Assembly (NCBI RefSeq): GCF_900637655.1 | Contig: NZ_LR134384.1 | Span: 558,001-622,000, forward strand | Origin: Segatella oris | GTDB taxonomy: Bacteria; Bacteroidota; Bacteroidia; Bacteroidales; Bacteroidaceae | Reading direction: 5' to 3' | Length of the DNA: 64,000 nt | In this document: positions 53,422 through 61,650 of the stretch, piece after piece | How the letters are laid out: each line of letters opens with the position of its first letter | How positions within the stretch are numbered: position 1 is the stretch's first letter | Notes under the pieces: model-generated | Told to the model about the DNA's origin: nothing | The model's input: the letters and a program-made list of their open reading frames with translations, nothing else | Database searches by the model: none | Translations under genes and position numbers: made by a program

Positions 53422-53640
53422 ATAACTGCTACGCAGTTACGTTGCAGGCTCATATCTCGCCTGTTATCTTGCCACACTTTCAAAAGCATATCTGCTATGC
53501 AGTTACTACATGAAAAGTGCTTCATCGTACAGCATAATATCCATTGTCATCCATAGGAATGAAAGTCGGGATAGCCCAGCATGGCACTCGTTGCACAACA
53601 TAACCTCCATTGTCATCATATGATAATAGGTAATCCGTAG
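53411..53640. repeat. 66-bp unit array, right of the Y1 transposase
   Basis: CTTTCAAAAGCATA followed by CTGCTAYGCAGTTAC recurs at 53411 and 53477, then a more degenerate pair with CCATTGTCAT at 53541 and 53607; all steps are 66 bp. In reverse complement the first copies match the left units, with the arms changed from AACTCG/CGAGTT to AACTGC/GCAGTT. Confidence 0.8.
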
Positions 53641-53685
53641 AACAATATATACCCAATCATTTGATAATCTCTATTTAATCGTCTT

Positions 53686-53795
53686 GCAACTTGCGTCATA
53701 TTAGCGTGTAATCAGCGTCACTTTGCGTGGTAAAGTGATGCAAGTTAGGCTGTGAAATGAGTCAAATTACGAGGTAATTCAATACAAGTTACAAC
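53686..53795. repeat. 22-bp palindrome array 7 (five units)
   Basis: Units start at 53686, 53708, 53730, 53752 and 53774. The sequence after it, AACGCCATGTCATGGAACCC, resembles that after array 5. It lies between the Y1 unit and the DUF3108 gene terminator; no gene is seen in the 701-bp gap 53325-54025. Confidence 0.9.
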
Positions 53796-53867
53796 GCCAT
53801 GTCATGGAACCCCATTTTAGCTTATCGCGAAACAGCGTAATCAGTTGACTGACTACACCAGACAAGA

Positions 53868-53898
53868 AACAAAAAGAAGACCGATGCACTCGGTCTTC
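53868..53898 (-). terminator. Terminator of the GH3-lipoprotein-DUF3108 operon
   Basis: Perfect stem GAAGACCGA / TCGGTCTTC followed on the minus strand by TTTTTGTTTC. Confidence 0.9.
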
Positions 53899-54025
53899 CT
53901 ATATCGCTTATTTCAGGCTTTCAAGTCATGGTAAACGATTAATCATAACGTATTTCCTTTCGTTTCAGTGCGTTTTTTCAATCTTTCAGGCCTATGATAC
54001 AATTCATCCCAAAAACGCGCTTGCA

Positions 54026-54883
54026 TCAATTTCTAAGCCCTTTAGCACCGGTAAGGAAAGCCTTTGCAGAGCCGAAGCGCAGAAACATGTCAAGACGCAC
54101 GGGCACATGATTGGCATCATCGGTTACATAAAAGTCGACCAAGCGCTTGTATTTGCCGTCTGTAAGTTCGAGATAAGCCAATCGTAAGCACTGATACTTT
54201 TGTCCGTTATCCGCCTTTACGGTTGCTCTGCCATCGAAACGAAGCTGTGCAGGCGTGCGATCATCACCGTCGACAATCGGAAAGTTGACCACATTGCCCT
54301 TCTTCCAATTGGCAGGATCGAACGAACGTGCACGCATAAAGATACTCATCATGTCGTAAACGCAGTCGCTATAACTATGTTTAGCCCATGTGTGTGAACC
54401 ATCGTTATGCTGGCGGTGCTGGCGAACATTGGTCTTTCCACTGCCATAACTATAATAAACTTCATCCACAGTGTAGCGCTTTCCCTCGCGTGCACCCTTG
54501 CGAAAATAAAGCGGTTCCAAGTCTAAAGTATTATAACAGAGCAGCGTATCACGCAGCACAAAGAAGTTATCGAGCTGGCCGTTGCCACGCGTTGTGAGGC
54601 TGCAGCGATAGGCAGGCTTGCCATCGTAACGGCTCTGCACGGTGTACATGCTGGCTGTTCCAGCCTTCACCCACACGAATTTCCAATTGTAATAGAGGTT
54701 ATACGACAGGAATTCGCCCGACTTGAAGGCCGTATTTCGAAAAGAACAGTTACTTTCCTGCGCCTTAACAGCAGTCGAAAGACTGCACAGCAACATGGCT
54801 ATGAGAACACAACGCCTTACAATTGCTGCACGATGCGGCATCATGCAATAATGCTTTTTTATATATTTCATTCGGTCTACCAT
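54026..54883 (-). CDS. DUF3108 domain exported protein
   Basis: A 285-residue secreted protein with a signal peptide after a basic N-terminus (h-region about 25-40, cut near A-Q-E). The body matches DUF3108: F-K-S-G-E-F-L-S-Y-N-L-Y-Y-N-W-K-F-V near residue 53 and Y-F-R-K-G-A-R-E-G-K. Function unknown; the fold is probably a beta-barrel-like envelope domain. Met5 (M-K-Y-I-K-K) is an alternative start. It lies 18 bp after the Ig-like lipoprotein gene and closes the operon. Confidence 0.83.
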   Translation of the reverse strand: MVDRMKYIKKHYCMMPHRAAIVRRCVLIAMLLCSLSTAVKAQESNCSFRNTAFKSGEFLSYNLYYNWKFVWVKAGTASMYTVQSRYDGKPAYRCSLTTRGNGQLDNFFVLRDTLLCYNTLDLEPLYFRKGAREGKRYTVDEVYYSYGSGKTNVRQHRQHNDGSHTWAKHSYSDCVYDMMSIFMRARSFDPANWKKGNVVNFPIVDGDDRTPAQLRFDGRATVKADNGQKYQCLRLAYLELTDGKYKRLVDFYVTDDANHVPVRLDMFLRFGSAKAFLTGAKGLRN

Positions 54884-54901
54884 ATTTTCTTAAGTTATAC
54901 A

Positions 54902-56944
54902 TTATATGTTTCCTTGTCCGTAAGTGATGCCCAATTGCTTGGCACGTTCGGCATTTCGCCGCTTCACCGTCTTCTGTTTATCGGCCTTCTGCTTAGTGAT
55001 TTGCTCGGGTTTCTGGAGATAAAGCGGTGTCGAAGTAGGGTTCCAACGCTCTGTCATGTCCCATTTGGCCTTGCATTCTATCTTTCCCGGATAGTAATAT
55101 ACAGCCTCGGGCTGACGGTCTGCAGCATAATCTCCGGTGTCCCACATGCCATTATGGTTTGCATCTACAAAGAGACGAAGATAATAAGTATCGGGTTTCA
55201 GATAGTAAAACTCGGCTTGATGATCCTCGGCCTGCACCTCTTTGACGACGTTATCATTGCGGTCGAGCAGCTGAACGATGCAGGGCTGACCGTCCATTCC
55301 TGTCAACGTAATGAGCAATGTGCTGTATTCGTCATTGCTCTTCACCTTGAGTCCCTGCTTGAACTTGGCCGTCACAGCCCCATAAATGTCTGTAAAAGCC
55401 ATGCTATCTATTTCAAGACTGTACTCCTGCCCAGGCTTCCATTCACCTAAAAGCTCGTATTCCATGCCGTGTTCCAGTGAGTCCGGCCTCACCATCCGCC
55501 CCTCGGCATTGCGCCGGGCCACAGGCTGGAAAAGGAAATGCGAACGATACCATAGGGTATCTATCTTCGTATAGAGGTGGATTTTGGTCGTATCTACGTG
55601 CGCAAGTGGTGTTTTAAACTGTAGCTGAACATTCTTATCGGGATCGAGTTCACTTGAACTTTTAATGCTCATCGCCAATAGTTCACGCGGCATTTCAGTC
55701 AGATAAGGCTCTCCTTTCTTCTTAGCACGCTCCTGTTGCTTTTGCCATTTCTCATAAGTAGCCTTTCTTTGCTTCATTCTTCGCTCGTAAGGCTGTTTTG
55801 AAAGCACCTCCATGGTGTCAGTGTTCGTGACGAGTTGTCCCAAAGAATCGGTCATGAGATACGACATTTCCATGCGAAGCGTATCTTGATTGACAAGTGC
55901 CGTGTCACGCAGCCAATAGTCGATGGTGTCTCTCTTGACGTTGGGAATGACCACAAAAGCATTATCTGCATTGAAATTCAAGCCTTTTATACGAGGTAAC
56001 TCGGCATTTCCATAACTGAAATTCACCGCAAAATGATTGGCTTCATTGCGTGTAACGCTCAGCAAATAACGGTTGGTCAGCGTTTCGTTGAAGGCACGCA
56101 GCGTGATATCATCAGGCAGGAAGTGGGTATATCCCACGCGCTTAATGTCGGCAATATGCAGAGAGTCGGTCCATAAAGTGTCTTGTCGGATGTCGCCCTT
56201 CATTGAAGTTGTGATGGTATCATGATTGAAAGCAATCATCTCACTCTTTTGAGTGAACTGATAGTTTCCGTCCATATCCTGCAACGCATACACCCGATAA
56301 GAGCCTTGCTTGACACCTTTGATGACGAAATGTCCACGACTGTCCGTCCTGCTTACACGCAACATCGGCAGCTTCTGAAAGGCAGAATCGGCTTGATTTG
56401 CATAGAGTCCCACGAGAATTCCTTTCACTGGCTCGAGGTTCTGGGCTGCAACCACATAGCCAGACACCTCCATTGTGTCGATCTCTGCACCCGTAGAGAA
56501 GCTGTAAGTGTAGTTTCCGAGCGGGTTTCCCTCGTTATTATCACTGATTGCATCACTGAAATCAATCGTGTAAGTAGTGTTAGCTTTGAGCGAATCGAGC
56601 AGCTTCACTTCAATCGATTTGCCTGCAGCCTTGATTTCGGGAGTTTCCAATTGCGGTGGAGAAACAATCACATTCTCACTCGGATTGTCTATCTTGACGA
56701 ACTCATCAAAACTGATTTTCACCTTCCTGACTTTCACATTGATGTCTTTATCGGCCGGCGTTGCCCCGATAACTCTTGGCGGAGTCTCATCATACCAGCC
56801 GCCATCAGGGTTTCCCATGCGTGCACAAGAGGTGAAACCTCCCCCTACCCCTCCCAAGGAGGGGAGTATAAAGCACAAGAGAATGCGTATCTTTTCCTTT
56901 ATCTTTCTTTGATTTGACGAGGTAATCATCTGCTTTATCTTCAT
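54902..56944 (-). CDS. Ig-like domain lipoprotein with repeat-derived signal peptide
   Basis: A 680-residue lipoprotein. Residues about 47-150 form a bacterial Ig-like (Big_5) domain (P-P-R-V-I-G-A-T-P-A-D, Y-T-I-D-F-S-D-A-I); later parts resemble carboxypeptidase-regulatory beta-sandwiches (V-S-G-Y-V-V-A) and end in a Lys/Arg-rich tail. It is probably anchored in the outer membrane; function unknown. The signal peptide is odd: its hydrophobic core and lipobox run I-L-L-C-F-I-L-P-S-L-G-G-V-G-G-G-F-T-S-C, and P-S-L-G-G-V-G-G-G is the translation of a C/G-rich repeat. The frame opens 27 codons further up through another repeat; ATG 56944 is chosen. Confidence 0.85.
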   Translation of the reverse strand: MKIKQMITSSNQRKIKEKIRILLCFILPSLGGVGGGFTSCARMGNPDGGWYDETPPRVIGATPADKDINVKVRKVKISFDEFVKIDNPSENVIVSPPQLETPEIKAAGKSIEVKLLDSLKANTTYTIDFSDAISDNNEGNPLGNYTYSFSTGAEIDTMEVSGYVVAAQNLEPVKGILVGLYANQADSAFQKLPMLRVSRTDSRGHFVIKGVKQGSYRVYALQDMDGNYQFTQKSEMIAFNHDTITTSMKGDIRQDTLWTDSLHIADIKRVGYTHFLPDDITLRAFNETLTNRYLLSVTRNEANHFAVNFSYGNAELPRIKGLNFNADNAFVVIPNVKRDTIDYWLRDTALVNQDTLRMEMSYLMTDSLGQLVTNTDTMEVLSKQPYERRMKQRKATYEKWQKQQERAKKKGEPYLTEMPRELLAMSIKSSSELDPDKNVQLQFKTPLAHVDTTKIHLYTKIDTLWYRSHFLFQPVARRNAEGRMVRPDSLEHGMEYELLGEWKPGQEYSLEIDSMAFTDIYGAVTAKFKQGLKVKSNDEYSTLLITLTGMDGQPCIVQLLDRNDNVVKEVQAEDHQAEFYYLKPDTYYLRLFVDANHNGMWDTGDYAADRQPEAVYYYPGKIECKAKWDMTERWNPTSTPLYLQKPEQITKQKADKQKTVKRRNAERAKQLGITYGQGNI
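56838..56867. repeat. C/G-rich hairpin repeat inside a lipoprotein signal peptide
   Basis: CCTCCCCCTACCCCTCCC then AAGGAGGGGAG lies wholly within the coding sequence of the Ig-like lipoprotein, in frame, between the hydrophobic core and the lipobox Cys. Confidence 0.9.
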
Positions 56945-56981
56945 ATATTTCCGTTTTTTCACCGACCAACTGCAATCAGAA

Positions 56982-57013
56982 ACTCCCTCCCTTCGGGAGG
57001 GTCGGGGTGGGTT
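56982..57013. repeat. C/G-rich hairpin repeat, type I
   Basis: ACTCCCTCCC-TTCG-GGAGGG then TCGGGGTGGGT, abutting the stop codon of the GH3-like gene and 37 bp before the lipoprotein start. Confidence 0.88.
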
Positions 57014-58526
57014 AGAGACGTTCATGGGAGGTCTTCATCACCTCTTCTATCACCTTTCTGCTGTTGCTCAACCGCGGTATCTTATGCTGTCCGCCGAGCT
57101 TTCCCTTAGCTTTCAGCCAGTCGTTGAATTGCCCTTGGCGCGCTTCGATAACCTCTAAATGCTGCAAAGTGACATCATGGAAGCGCTTTGCCTCGTAATC
57201 ACTGTTGATTTCCTGCAGCTTTTTATCCAGCAAATCGGCAAAATGTTCGAGGGAATCAGGGGCTTTTGCAAACTCAATGAGCCACTGATGACGGCATTTC
57301 GCCTTGCTGTCCATGTAGACAGGAGCGGCAGTATATTCGCTGATTTCAGCCCCTGTTTCCTTGCAGGCATAGGCCAATCCCTTCTCTGCATTGTCCATAA
57401 TCAGCTCTTCTCCAAAGGCATTGATGAAGTATTTGGTGCGACCTGTGATGACAAACTTATAGGGATTCGTGCTCGTGAAACTCACGGTGTCGCCAATAAC
57501 ATAGCGCCACAGCCCGCAACTCGTTGTAATCACCATGGCATAGTTAATGCCCTTCTGCACACCCTCAAGTGGAATGATTGTCGGATTATCTGTGCCATAC
57601 TCGTCCATGGGAATGAATTCATAGAATACATCATAGTCGGTCATCAGCAAAAGACTCTTGTCCTGCGGGTCACTTTGAATGCCGAAGAAGCCTTCACTGG
57701 CGTTGTAAGTCTCCATATATTGCATCTTCCCGCTCGTGATAAGCTGTTCATATTGCGGGCGATAAGGCGTGAAAGCAATGCCACCATGAAAGAAAACTTC
57801 AAGGTTGGGCCATACTTCTTCAAGGTGTTTCTTGCCGGAAAGCTCCATGACACGCACCAAAACACTCAGCATCCAACTGGGAACACCCGAGATATTCGTC
57901 ACGTTCTTATGGAGGCATTCGCGTGCGATGAGGTCGCGTTTCACCTCGAAATCACTCAGCAAAGCAGTCTTCTTCTTCGGCACACGCACGAGATTTGCCA
58001 GCGGATTTATATTCTCTATGAGGATTGCACTGAGGTCTCCGACAAGCGAACCTGCCACATTATAATTCGGAGAATGACTGCCACCGAGGATTAAACCACG
58101 CCCATCAAAGAGTCTGCTTTGCGGGTTGTTGCGCAGATAGAGGGCTACAACGTCGGCACCACCTGCATAGTGGATATGGTTCAATCCGTCTTTAGAGACA
58201 GGAATAAACTTGCTCTTGTCGTTGGTCGTTCCCGATGACTTGGCATACCATTTGACACGACCCGGCCACAATACATCAGCTTCTCCGTGGCGCATACGGT
58301 CGATGTCGCCCTTGAGTTCCTCGTAGGTAACGACGGGAAGCCTATGGGCAAAGTCTTCATAATGACTGCTCTGCACGCCGAACTTGCGTCCATACTCCGT
58401 CTGACTGCCATGTTCAACAAGACGCTTCAGCACTTTCTGCTGCATCTTCACGCCCTCTGTGGCATAGCGTTCCAAATCTTTTTGTCGTGGCAGGAACAGC
58501 TTTCCTGCTATGCTTGTCAAACTCAT
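57012..58526 (-). CDS. GH3-like acyl-acid adenylating enzyme
   Basis: A 504-residue member of the GH3 (auxin-responsive promoter) family of the acyl-adenylating superfamily. ATP-binding stretch A-K-S-S-G-T-T-N-D-K-S-K near residue 92; other runs typical of the family are Y-N-A-S-E-G-F-F-G, W-R-Y-V-I-G-D-T-V and G-R-T-K-Y-F-I-N-A-F-G-E-E-L. Bacterial members are thought to join an acid to an amino acid; substrate unknown here. The upstream frame is open, but the -7 box at 58551-58558 supports the Met at 58526. First gene of a three-gene operon. Confidence 0.88.
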   Translation of the reverse strand: MSLTSIAGKLFLPRQKDLERYATEGVKMQQKVLKRLVEHGSQTEYGRKFGVQSSHYEDFAHRLPVVTYEELKGDIDRMRHGEADVLWPGRVKWYAKSSGTTNDKSKFIPVSKDGLNHIHYAGGADVVALYLRNNPQSRLFDGRGLILGGSHSPNYNVAGSLVGDLSAILIENINPLANLVRVPKKKTALLSDFEVKRDLIARECLHKNVTNISGVPSWMLSVLVRVMELSGKKHLEEVWPNLEVFFHGGIAFTPYRPQYEQLITSGKMQYMETYNASEGFFGIQSDPQDKSLLLMTDYDVFYEFIPMDEYGTDNPTIIPLEGVQKGINYAMVITTSCGLWRYVIGDTVSFTSTNPYKFVITGRTKYFINAFGEELIMDNAEKGLAYACKETGAEISEYTAAPVYMDSKAKCRHQWLIEFAKAPDSLEHFADLLDKKLQEINSDYEAKRFHDVTLQHLEVIEARQGQFNDWLKAKGKLGGQHKIPRLSNSRKVIEEVMKTSHERL

Positions 58527-58550
58527 TACTTCAAAAATCGGTTTATCATG

Positions 58551-58558
58551 CAAAAGTA
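58551..58558 (-). promoter_or_regulatory. Promoter -7 box for the GH3-like operon
   Basis: TACTTTTG on the minus strand, 24 nt before the start at 58526. Confidence 0.55.
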
Positions 58559-58796
58559 ACGCTATCTTTTGGAATAGCATAAGGATTTGTTTTTTTTTAT
58601 TTTCTTTTAGGGCTTTCCTCTCTATAAATAAGAAATCATCTCCTTTCCCCATAATTTTTTAATCCCAAAACAGGGCTTTTTCATAGCTTACTACTTTCTA
58701 AAAAAATTACCGAAATTATGACATCAAATCCTGTCCTGCATTGTTCTGTTTTTCCGTAAGCAGCTTCTTGGCTCATGATTTCTTGTCATTTATCCT

Positions 58797-58906
58797 GCAA
58801 TCTGCATCATTTCAGTGCGCAATCTCAGTCATATCACCTCGCATTCTGACGCAGATTACATGCTCATCTGACGCAAATGACAACGCATTCTGAGGCTTAT
58901 TGCAAG
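58797..58906. repeat. 22-bp palindrome array 8 (five units)
   Basis: Units start at 58797, 58819, 58841, 58863 and 58885. Lies between the divergent GH3-like and yihY genes. The rest of the 614-bp gap (58527-59140) shows no gene. Confidence 0.9.
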
Positions 58907-59125
58907 GCCGTTTGCAACAAGGCATGAAAAAAGGGAAAGCTCCAACCGACTTTCCCTGGGGCAAAGATAATCATTTTTTGAGGCGAATGCAAATCCATGA
59001 CCAAATAAATTTACAAACAACCCATGCTTCAAGCCTCAACAGGAACATCTTCTCCCCGACCCCACAAAAGTCAAAGCGTTTGCTTTTTTCTTATCGCTTT
59101 CATTGCAAACCTTACATTATTTGCT

Positions 59126-59133
59126 TATATTTG
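59126..59133 (+). promoter_or_regulatory. Promoter -7 box for the YihY gene (near-leaderless)
   Basis: TATATTTG ends 7 nt before the ATG; TTG at 59103-59105 gives a 20-nt spacing for a -33 element. Confidence 0.6.
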
Positions 59134-59140
59134 CAACGTT

Positions 59141-60460
59141 ATGAACAAACTTTCAAGACTGAAATATTTCATGACCTTCGGCATTTGGAACCGGGAGGAG
59201 CATGAGAACGGCTGGTGTAAACGCACAGGACTCAACGTCGTGCGCAAGATGTACATGGCCATAAGACTGTTTATTGAGCGCGGACATGTGGACTATGCCA
59301 CTCAACTTTCATTCAGTACAATCCTTGCTATCGTGCCTATCTTCGCCATGATCTTTGCAATTGGGCGCGGTTTCGGACTCTCCAAATACATCGAAACATG
59401 GCTCCGAAGCACCTTAGACAGCCAACCGCAGGCCGCCGAGTCAATCATCTCATTGGCCGACTCCTACCTGCAGCATGCACAGACAGGCCTGTTTATCGGC
59501 ATCGGTCTGCTGTTCATGCTCTATAGTGTGCTGAGTCTTATCTACAATGTAGAGAATGTTTTCAACATCATCTGGCAAGTAGAAAGAAAGCGATCTGTCG
59601 GCAGGTTTCTGGCCGACAACCTGTCAATGATGTTCCTTGTTCCCGTGATTATCATCGTCATGTCGGGGGTAAGTATCATCGCAAACACCACAACCGACCA
59701 CCTGCAGGCATTCATCATTCTCGGCCCGATAGCACGCATTTTGGTCAAACTGCTGCCTTTCGTAGTCCTGACGCTTATCTTCATAGCCCTCTTCGTGGTG
59801 ATGCCCAACACGCGGGTGAAGTTCTCTGCGGCCGTAGGTCCGGCGATATTGGCAGCCATATTGATGCTCCTCGTGCAGTGGGGCTACGTGCACGGACAGC
59901 TCTTTCTCTCGGGCTATAACGCCGTATATGGGTCGCTTGCCGCCCTACCCCTGTTCATGTTGTGGATGCAGATATCGTGGTATATCTGTCTGTTCTGCGC
60001 CGAACTGTGCTATATGAACCAATATCTCGACTATTATGAATACATGATCAGTCCCAAGGATATCAGTGAGGCGAACCGCCGAAAGATAGCACTTCTCGTG
60101 ATGCGGCACATCATCAAGCGCTTCAGCGAGGGGCATCCGGCACTCACAGTGCTTGAGATTAAGCAGCTCACGGGCATTCCTATCCGTCTCGTCTGCGATG
60201 CCCTTACACGGTTGGAACACGTGAAACTCGTCACCGTTGTGGGCAACAGCAAAGACGAAGACACGCGCTATCAACCGGCACAGAGCCTGAACCACCTGCG
60301 CATGGGGCGCATTGTGGAACTCTTGGACAATGATTCGCCCGACCGACACAAGAATAATCACATCGACATCAGCTCCACATTAAACGACGAAGCAGCACAA
60401 GAAGTGCGCCGGGCACGTGAGGAATTCATTCAAAAACTCAATGATATCAATGACTTATAG
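59141..60460 (+). CDS. YihY/BrkB-family inner-membrane protein
   Basis: A 439-residue membrane protein. The YihY domain (about 45-300) has six membrane segments and the family stretches Y-A-T-Q-L-S-F-S-T-I-L-A-I-V-P and A-V-Y-G-S-L-A-A-L-P-L-F-M-L-W. About 130 C-terminal residues are soluble, with a winged-helix-like part (L-T-V-L-E-I-K-Q-L-T-G-I-P-I-R-L-V). Often mislabelled as ribonuclease BN; function is unknown, possibly envelope lipid transport. Start chosen from the -7 box. The prmC start overlaps its end by 11 bp. Confidence 0.9.
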   Translation: MNKLSRLKYFMTFGIWNREEHENGWCKRTGLNVVRKMYMAIRLFIERGHVDYATQLSFSTILAIVPIFAMIFAIGRGFGLSKYIETWLRSTLDSQPQAAESIISLADSYLQHAQTGLFIGIGLLFMLYSVLSLIYNVENVFNIIWQVERKRSVGRFLADNLSMMFLVPVIIIVMSGVSIIANTTTDHLQAFIILGPIARILVKLLPFVVLTLIFIALFVVMPNTRVKFSAAVGPAILAAILMLLVQWGYVHGQLFLSGYNAVYGSLAALPLFMLWMQISWYICLFCAELCYMNQYLDYYEYMISPKDISEANRRKIALLVMRHIIKRFSEGHPALTVLEIKQLTGIPIRLVCDALTRLEHVKLVTVVGNSKDEDTRYQPAQSLNHLRMGRIVELLDNDSPDRHKNNHIDISSTLNDEAAQEVRRAREEFIQKLNDINDL

Positions 60461-61316
60461 CCAGCTATGGCGGCGTCTGCTGCCTCTTTATGACGAGCGG
60501 GAAGCCAAGGCTGTCGTGAGAACGCTATTGGAAGAGAGGTTCAATCTCACGCTGACCGATCTCTATACCGACGGACTTGACCGCCTCACTGACGAGGAGA
60601 AAGTGCGCATGGAAACGCTGATCGAGCGGTTGGAAGCAGGCGAACCGGTGCAGTATGTCGTGGGAAAAGCCCGCTTTTGTGGCCGTGATTACATGGTTGC
60701 TCCAGGTGTACTTATCCCACGTCCCGAAACAGAAATGCTTTGCAAAGAGGTCATTTCGGCCTACAACAGGCCCTATTGTGCCCTTCAACCTCCCGAACCT
60801 TTGCGTGTGCTTGACATTGGAACGGGCAGCGGTTGCATTGCTGTCACACTCGCACTCGACCTTTGGAACTGCACGGTTACGGCCTGGGACATCTCCGGAG
60901 ACGCCTTGATAATCGCAAGAGAGAATGCACATCGGCTGCAGGCTCACGTGAATCTTGAGCTGCAGGATGCCTTAAACCCTGACGAAATGGCTCTCAATGC
61001 ACCGCCTTTCGACATCATCGTGTCGAATCCTCCCTATATCTGCGACCGCGAAAGCAAGGACATGGCGAAGCATGTGCTGGCACATGAGCCTCACACGGCC
61101 CTCTTTGTGCCCGATGACGACCCACTTCTTTTCTATCGTTCCATTGCCCGTTACGGTCTTTCCCACCTCAAACCATCCGGCATGCTCGCGTTTGAAATCA
61201 ATCCCATTTATGCCGAAGAGACATGCAAGATGTTGGAGCATATGGGCTATGAACAAATCGAAAGAAAGGAAGATCAGTATGGAAAGGAGAGGATAGTGAT
61301 AGCCCGAAGAGACTGA
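60450..61316 (+). CDS. prmC: Peptide chain release factor N5-glutamine methyltransferase
   Basis: A 288-residue HemK/PrmC that methylates the Gln of the GGQ motif in release factors. The N-terminal helical domain (1-80) is followed by the SAM-binding domain (D-I-G-T-G-S-G-C near 128) and the catalytic N-P-P-Y at about residue 192-195 (I-V-S-N-P-P-Y). Start at 60450 chosen over longer frames that overlap yihY more deeply. Its last codons and stop (AGAGACTGA) are also the beginning of the first 66-bp repeat unit downstream. Confidence 0.95.
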   Translation: MTYSQLWRRLLPLYDEREAKAVVRTLLEERFNLTLTDLYTDGLDRLTDEEKVRMETLIERLEAGEPVQYVVGKARFCGRDYMVAPGVLIPRPETEMLCKEVISAYNRPYCALQPPEPLRVLDIGTGSGCIAVTLALDLWNCTVTAWDISGDALIIARENAHRLQAHVNLELQDALNPDEMALNAPPFDIIVSNPPYICDRESKDMAKHVLAHEPHTALFVPDDDPLLFYRSIARYGLSHLKPSGMLAFEINPIYAEETCKMLEHMGYEQIERKEDQYGKERIVIARRD

Positions 61317-61570
61317 TACCCACCCCAGCCCTCCCCAAGGGAGGGAGTGTGAGCTTGAGAAAAGGATGTTCAAAGAGGCTGATACCCACCCCGACCCTCC
61401 CCAAGGGAGGGAGTGTGAGCTTGAGAAAAGGCTGTTCAAAACGCCTGATACCCACCCCGGCCCTCCCCAAGGGAGGGAGTGTGAGCTTGAGAAAAGGATG
61501 TTCAAAGAGACTGATACCCACCCCGACCCTCCCCAAGGGAGGGAGTATCAGCTTGAGAAAAGGATGCATA
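61306..61570. repeat. Tandem 66-bp repeat, four units, each with a type I C/G-rich hairpin
   Basis: GATACCCACCCC starts at 61315, 61381, 61447 and 61513. Each unit is GATACCCACCCCRGCCCTCC and CCAAGGGAGGGAGT, then a GAGCTTGAGAAAAGG linker. It begins within the prmC stop. Because 66 is divisible by three, the array is open in several frames on both strands and yields spurious 22-residue repeat proteins. Confidence 0.95.
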
Positions 61571-61650
61571 GAAAGGCGTTTTCCTATCTTATTACGTAAC
61601 AACGTATAAATAATTATTCATAAACAAAATACAAGTAGCCTCATTTAGCG

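Noticed and set aside
56222..56917. 231-codon open frame on the plus strand
   Set aside because: Antisense to the Ig-like lipoprotein gene, with no recognisable product.
58527..58652. N-terminal extension of the GH3-like protein
   Set aside because: It lies across the predicted promoter, and family similarity starts at 58526.
60972..61602. Minus-strand proteins with 22-residue repeats
   Set aside because: They are translations of the 66-bp DNA repeat and part of antisense prmC; the same array is open in several frames.
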